This document shows, piece after piece, positions 60,828-64,000 of a stretch of 64,000 nt of DNA. This DNA is from Bog-756 sp049517675 (GTDB lineage: Bacteria; Actinomycetota; Acidimicrobiia; Acidimicrobiales; RAAP-2): assembly GCA_049517675.1 (NCBI GenBank), contig JBEKRV010000001.1:1-64000 (forward strand), given 5' to 3'. Numbering within the stretch: position 1 is the stretch's first letter; each line of letters begins with the position of its first letter. The notes under the pieces are model-generated. The model saw only the letters and a list, made by a program, of their open reading frames with translations. It had not been told where the DNA came from and did not search any database. A program made the position numbers and the translations under genes.

Positions 60828-61721
60828 ATGGACGACCACTCGACGTCGGGCGACGGCATCCGTCGCGTCGCGGCCAACGGCCTGGACTTCGGCTACCTGT
60901 CCAGCGGGCCCGAGGACGGCCCCCTCGCCCTCTGTCTCCACGGGTTCCCGGACACCGCCCACACGTGGCGCCACCTCCTCCCCCGCCTGGCCGGGGCCGG
61001 CTACCACGCCGTGGCGCCGTTCCTGCGCGGGTACGCCCCGACCTCGGTGCCGTCCGACGGCCGTTACGACACCGGGTCCCTGGCCCTCGACGCCTGCGCA
61101 CTGCACGAAGCGCTGGGTGGCGACGGCGACGCCGTCATCATCGGCCACGACTGGGGTGCACTGCTCACCTATCCCGCCGCCGCCCACGAGCCGGACCGCT
61201 GGTCGAAGATGGTCACCATGGCCGTCCCACCGGTGCGGTCGATGGGCTTCGGATTCTTCGCCTACGAGCAACTCCGACGGAGCTGGTACATCTTCTTCTT
61301 CCAGACGCCTCTGGCCGAATTCGCGGTGGGGATGGACGACCAGGCCTTCATCGACCGCCTCTGGGCGGACTGGTCCCCCGGGTACGACGGCGCCTGGGAC
61401 GCGGCACGGGCGAAGGAGGCACTCGGCGCCGAGGAGAACCTCTCCGCGGCCATCGGCTACTACCGGGCCATGTCGGGTCCGCCACCGGAGGACCCGACCG
61501 CGGCCGCGGCCCAGGCCGCCGGCGAGACCGACGCCCCCCAGCCCGCCCTCTACCTGCACGGGGCCGCCGACGGGTGCATGGGACTCGACGTCATCGGTCC
61601 GGTCACCGATGTGATGGCGCCGGGTTCGGAGCTCGTGGTCGTGGAGGGCGCCGGCCACTTCCTCCACCTGGAGCGTCCGGACGAGGTCAACGACCACGTG
61701 CTCCGGTTCCTGGCCGGCTGA
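60828..61721 (+). CDS. alpha/beta hydrolase, epoxide hydrolase-like
   Basis: 297 residues. The oxyanion motif LHGFPDTAHTWRHLLPRL (HGFP) and the nucleophile elbow GHDWGALLTYPAA with Asp as nucleophile match epoxide hydrolases and haloalkane dehalogenases; ALYLHGAADGCMG provides the acid loop and GAGHFLHLERP the catalytic His. The cap region includes SWYIFFFQTPLAEF, common in epoxide-hydrolase-like proteins. Substrate not determinable. A leaderless-type hexamer supports the ATG at 60828. Confidence 0.87.
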   Translation: MDDHSTSGDGIRRVAANGLDFGYLSSGPEDGPLALCLHGFPDTAHTWRHLLPRLAGAGYHAVAPFLRGYAPTSVPSDGRYDTGSLALDACALHEALGGDGDAVIIGHDWGALLTYPAAAHEPDRWSKMVTMAVPPVRSMGFGFFAYEQLRRSWYIFFFQTPLAEFAVGMDDQAFIDRLWADWSPGYDGAWDAARAKEALGAEENLSAAIGYYRAMSGPPPEDPTAAAAQAAGETDAPQPALYLHGAADGCMGLDVIGPVTDVMAPGSELVVVEGAGHFLHLERPDEVNDHVLRFLAG

Positions 61722-61772
61722 CGGGGCGGTCGCCCCGGACCACGGGGCGGTCCTCACCGCCGGTCGGTCCGC

Positions 61773-62687
61773 TCAGGGCAGTCGGAGCGTACCGACCCGG
61801 TCCCGCACCGCGAGGCCCTCCGCCACCAGGCGGTCGGCCACCTGCGACGCCCGTGCCGGGTCGTCCGGCCAGCCGGCGGCCGCGGCCACGCCGTCGCCGG
61901 CAACCGGACCGGAGCGGAGGGCGGCCACCAGCCGCCCGCGACCCTGGCGTTCCGAGCCGGCGAACCGGGCCTGGACCACCGATACCCCGGCCGAACCACG
62001 GGCCGGGTCCGGGTCCGCCAGTCCCGCGGCCCACCACCGGCACCGGCGGCGGACAGGGCACGAGCCGCAGACCGGGTTCCGTGCCGTGCAGACCGTCGCG
62101 CCCAGGTCGAGCAGGGCCTGCCCGAATGCCCACCCCCCACCGGGCGGGACCATGGCATCGACCGTCGCCTGCGCCTCGGTCGCACCGACGGGTCGACCGG
62201 CGACGCCACGGGCGATCACCCGGCCGGCGTTGGTGTCGATCACCCCGACGTCATGCCCGAAGGCGAAGGCGAGCACGGCACGCGCCGTGTACGGACCCAC
62301 GCCGGGCAGGGCCAGCAGGGAATCGAGGTCGTCGGGAACCGCGCCGTCGTGGTCGGCGACGATCGCCTGCGCCGCCCCGTGCAGGTTCTTGGCCCGGCGG
62401 TTGTACCCCATGCCTTCCCAGGCCCGCAGTACGTCGCCGAGCGGGGCCGCGGCACACGTCGACGGGTCCGGGAACGCTGCCAGGACCCGGTGATAGGCGG
62501 GCACCACCCGCGAGAGCTGGGTCTGCTGGGCCAGCATCTCGCTGATCAGGACGGCCCACGGGTCCCTGGTGCGGCGCCACGGCAGGTCGGGCCGGCGGGT
62601 CCCCCCTCCTGCTGTCCCCCATGCGGCGACTGAGGCGCCGAAGCCGCGCAGTTGCGAGGCGGCCCGCGCCGTCACGCCCGTCGGCAC
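61773..62687 (-). CDS. mutY: A/G-specific adenine glycosylase
   Basis: Removes adenine paired with 8-oxoguanine. The 304-residue protein has LPWRRTRDPWAVLISEMLAQQTQ with the catalytic Glu, the helix-hairpin-helix LPGVGPYTARAVLAFAF, VIDTNAGRV with the catalytic Asp, and the Fe-S cluster C-x6-C-x2-C-x5-C in CTARNPVCGSCPVRRRC. The C-terminal Nudix-like 8-oxoG-sensing domain of E. coli MutY is absent; instead about 80 residues resemble a small winged-helix-like end. GTG start lies 4 bases behind the MaoC gene. Confidence 0.92.
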   Translation of the reverse strand: MPTGVTARAASQLRGFGASVAAWGTAGGGTRRPDLPWRRTRDPWAVLISEMLAQQTQLSRVVPAYHRVLAAFPDPSTCAAAPLGDVLRAWEGMGYNRRAKNLHGAAQAIVADHDGAVPDDLDSLLALPGVGPYTARAVLAFAFGHDVGVIDTNAGRVIARGVAGRPVGATEAQATVDAMVPPGGGWAFGQALLDLGATVCTARNPVCGSCPVRRRCRWWAAGLADPDPARGSAGVSVVQARFAGSERQGRGRLVAALRSGPVAGDGVAAAAGWPDDPARASQVADRLVAEGLAVRDRVGTLRLP

Positions 62688-62691
62688 GGGC

Positions 62692-63204
62692 TCAACCCCA
62701 GACGTCGTCCCCGTAGGGCCGACGGCGGGCCGGGGCGAACGCCTCCTTCCACACCATGACCTTCCGACGGAAGAAGCAGACCTCGTCGCCGTGCTGATTG
62801 AAGGCCTTGGTCTCGACCGTCACCACGCCGCGGTCCTCCCGCGACTTCGACTCCGCCTTGTCGATGACCTTGGTCTCGGCGTAGATGGTGTCGCCGTGGA
62901 AGGTAGGGAACCGGTGGAGCAGCGACTCGACCTCGAGATTGGCGATGGCCGCGCCGCTGACGTCGGGGACGCTCATCCCGAGGGCCAGCGAGTACACCAG
63001 GTTGCCCACCACCACGTTCTTCTTCTGGACCGACTCGTTCTCGGCGAACCACGCGTTGGTGTGCAACGGGTGGTGGTTCATGGTGATCATGCAGAAGAGG
63101 TGGTCGTCCGCCTCGGTGATGGTCTTGCCCGGCCAGTGCCGGTAGATGTCGCCGGGGACGAAGTCCTCGAAGTGGCGGCCGAACGGGCGGTCGTACGTGC
63201 TCAT
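62692..63204 (-). CDS. MaoC-like hydratase/dehydratase
   Basis: 170 residues of hot-dog fold: FEDFVPGDIYRHWPGKTITEADDHLFCMIT near the N terminus contains the Asp/His catalytic region (MNHHPLHTN), and FPTFHGDTIYAETKVIDK follows. Proteins with this pattern act on enoyl-CoA or mesaconyl-CoA type substrates. It precedes mutY by 4 bases, an unrelated partner. ATG 63204 is preceded by a TACACC word 7 bases away, one base off the window's usual hexamer. Confidence 0.87.
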   Translation of the reverse strand: MSTYDRPFGRHFEDFVPGDIYRHWPGKTITEADDHLFCMITMNHHPLHTNAWFAENESVQKKNVVVGNLVYSLALGMSVPDVSGAAIANLEVESLLHRFPTFHGDTIYAETKVIDKAESKSREDRGVVTVETKAFNQHGDEVCFFRRKVMVWKEAFAPARRRPYGDDVWG

Positions 63205-63281
63205 GACCGCTGGTGTAGTACGCCGCGACCGGGGCCGTCCAGCCGTCGGGCGACAGGCGACACCGGGCAGGCCACCGGACC

Positions 63282-63713
63282 TCAGGCCTGGGGTGGAAGG
63301 GGACGGGTGGTGAACGCCAACACCCAGTCCGGGTGGCTCTCGCCGTCGATGGCCATCCTCCAGGTGTAGCGCGTTCCGGGACTGAGGGGCAGGGGGCCCA
63401 GGTTGACGGCCAGGGCCACGTCCACCGGGGAGCCCTCGGGCACGTCGGGCGGGCGGCCGACGGTGAACTCGCCGCGGACCTCGACCGGGTGCTCGCCGTC
63501 CGGCGTGGGCACGAGCACCGGGCCGCCGTCGGCGTCCTCCAGGTAGAGCTCCCAGTGGTGGGCGGTGTCCGCCTCGTGCCATCCCACGTCGATCTTCAGC
63601 GCGATGGCCGAGGGGACCGGGTCGGGCCCGGTCATGCTCCAACCGCCCCCCAGCACGTAGAGCTTGCCGTCGGCCACCTGGGCGGAGTCACAGAGCATCA
63701 TGGTTACCTTCAC
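63282..63713 (-). CDS. conserved hypothetical protein (DUF6941-like)
   Basis: 143 residues, beginning KVTMMLCDSAQVADGKLYVLGGGW, a start I associate with a small actinobacterial family of unknown function (DUF6941). The protein looks all-beta with two Pro-rich turns and has no signal peptide or membrane helix. The GTG start has TAGCCT 7 bases upstream. It is divergent from the methyltransferase gene. Confidence 0.8.
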   Translation of the reverse strand: MKVTMMLCDSAQVADGKLYVLGGGWSMTGPDPVPSAIALKIDVGWHEADTAHHWELYLEDADGGPVLVPTPDGEHPVEVRGEFTVGRPPDVPEGSPVDVALAVNLGPLPLSPGTRYTWRMAIDGESHPDWVLAFTTRPLPPQA

Positions 63714-63720
63714 GTGGGTG

Positions 63721-63726
63721 AGGCTA
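63721..63726 (-). promoter_or_regulatory. -10 hexamer for the DUF6941-like gene
   Basis: TAGCCT on the minus strand, 7 bases from the GTG start. Confidence 0.45.
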
Positions 63727-63777
63727 CCGGTTCCTCCGGGCCACCCTGCGACGACGGGGTGGCCACGGGGCCACCGG

Positions 63778-63783
63778 TAACGT
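63778..63783 (+). promoter_or_regulatory. -10 hexamer for the methyltransferase gene
   Basis: TAACGT, 7 bases from ATG 63791. Confidence 0.45.
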
Positions 63784-63790
63784 TGCGCCC

Positions 63791-64000
63791 ATGGAACTGC
63801 GTGGACTGCGCGACGACGTCTACCGGCGACCGCTCGCCACCGCCCTCGACCGGTTGGGGATCGGGCCGGGTTGGACCTGTGTCGACGTCGGCGCCGGTGG
63901 GGGCGACGTCACCGTGGCACTGGCCGAGATCGTCGGACGTGACGGTCGGGTCTACGCCGTCGACAGCGATCCCACCGCCCGGGACGAGGTCGCCGCCGCC
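63791..64000 (+). CDS. SAM-dependent methyltransferase, N-terminal part, cut by the window edge
   Basis: The first 70 codons are in the window. After LRDDVYRRPLATALDRLGIGPGW comes the class I SAM-binding motif CVDVGAGGGDVTVALAEIVG and the acidic end of strand beta2 in VYAVDSDP. The substrate cannot be told from this part. A leaderless-type hexamer supports the ATG. Confidence 0.8.
   Translation, partial: MELRGLRDDVYRRPLATALDRLGIGPGWTCVDVGAGGGDVTVALAEIVGRDGRVYAVDSDPTARDEVAAA

Noticed and set aside
1..64000. tRNA, rRNA, insertion sequences, prophage or defence genes
   Set aside because: No gap is long enough or has the conserved loops for rRNA or tRNA that I could see, and no transposase, integrase, nuclease-defence or toxin-antitoxin products occur among the coding regions.

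Overview
The window reads as chromosome from a very GC-rich actinobacterium. Supporting traits are ManB/WbbL/Rml envelope-sugar genes, an AccA3-type biotin carboxylase, homodimeric AceE, a SufU-type Fe-S scaffold, many GTG/TTG starts, 4-bp start/stop overlaps, and -10-like hexamers directly in front of start codons. A deep actinobacterial lineage such as Acidimicrobiia fits, but that placement is an inference from gene style. I saw no rRNA, tRNA, CRISPR, prophage, transposase or defence island. Genes are tightly packed and no gap exceeds 300 bases.

Region 1 (0.25-9.8 kb, all minus strand) makes and uses nucleotide sugars for the cell envelope. rmlB-rmlD make dTDP-sugars, and ugd-uxs take UDP-glucose to UDP-glucuronate and UDP-xylose. 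Two family-2 glycosyltransferases (one WbbL-like), a membrane protein, a ManB-like nucleotidyltransferase and a GalE-like epimerase follow as a chain of overlapping genes. A stray rmlC-like gene lies about 50 kb away at 58.8 kb.

Region 2 (9.9-26.3 kb) holds acyl-CoA and B12 metabolism: birA divergent from an acyl-CoA carboxylase alpha subunit that lacks about 27 conserved residues, an M20 amidohydrolase, a GNAT acetyltransferase with a collagen-like start, the methylmalonyl-CoA mutase catalytic subunit, a MoeZ-like E1 enzyme, gpsA, pepA, a PduO-type cobalamin adenosyltransferase and metH.

Region 3 (26.5-46.4 kb) contains a lipoate-dependent dehydrogenase operon (lpd, E2, a fused LipB-LipA, an M24 peptidase), an ABC exporter, RNase HI, aceE, an HhH-GPD repair protein with thiE, an acyl-CoA dehydrogenase, and a glycogen-debranching-type glucosidase.

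Region 4 (46.5-54.4 kb) is an Fe-S assembly locus split over several units: sufC-sufS-sufU on the plus strand, and sufD-Rieske-second sufC and sufB-small Cys4 protein on the minus strand, with an isomerase gene inserted between. Region 5 (54.6-64 kb) has oligopeptidase B, a RodZ-domain-like membrane protein, short-chain dehydrogenase, flavin reductase, metallo-hydrolase, alpha/beta hydrolase, mutY-maoC and the start of a methyltransferase.

Most of the window is ordinary housekeeping. The parts most worth a second look are the fused LipB-LipA, the duplicated sufC with a small cysteine protein and palindromes at suf promoters, the internal deletion in the carboxylase, the collagen-like GNAT, and the recurrent leaderless-promoter signature.
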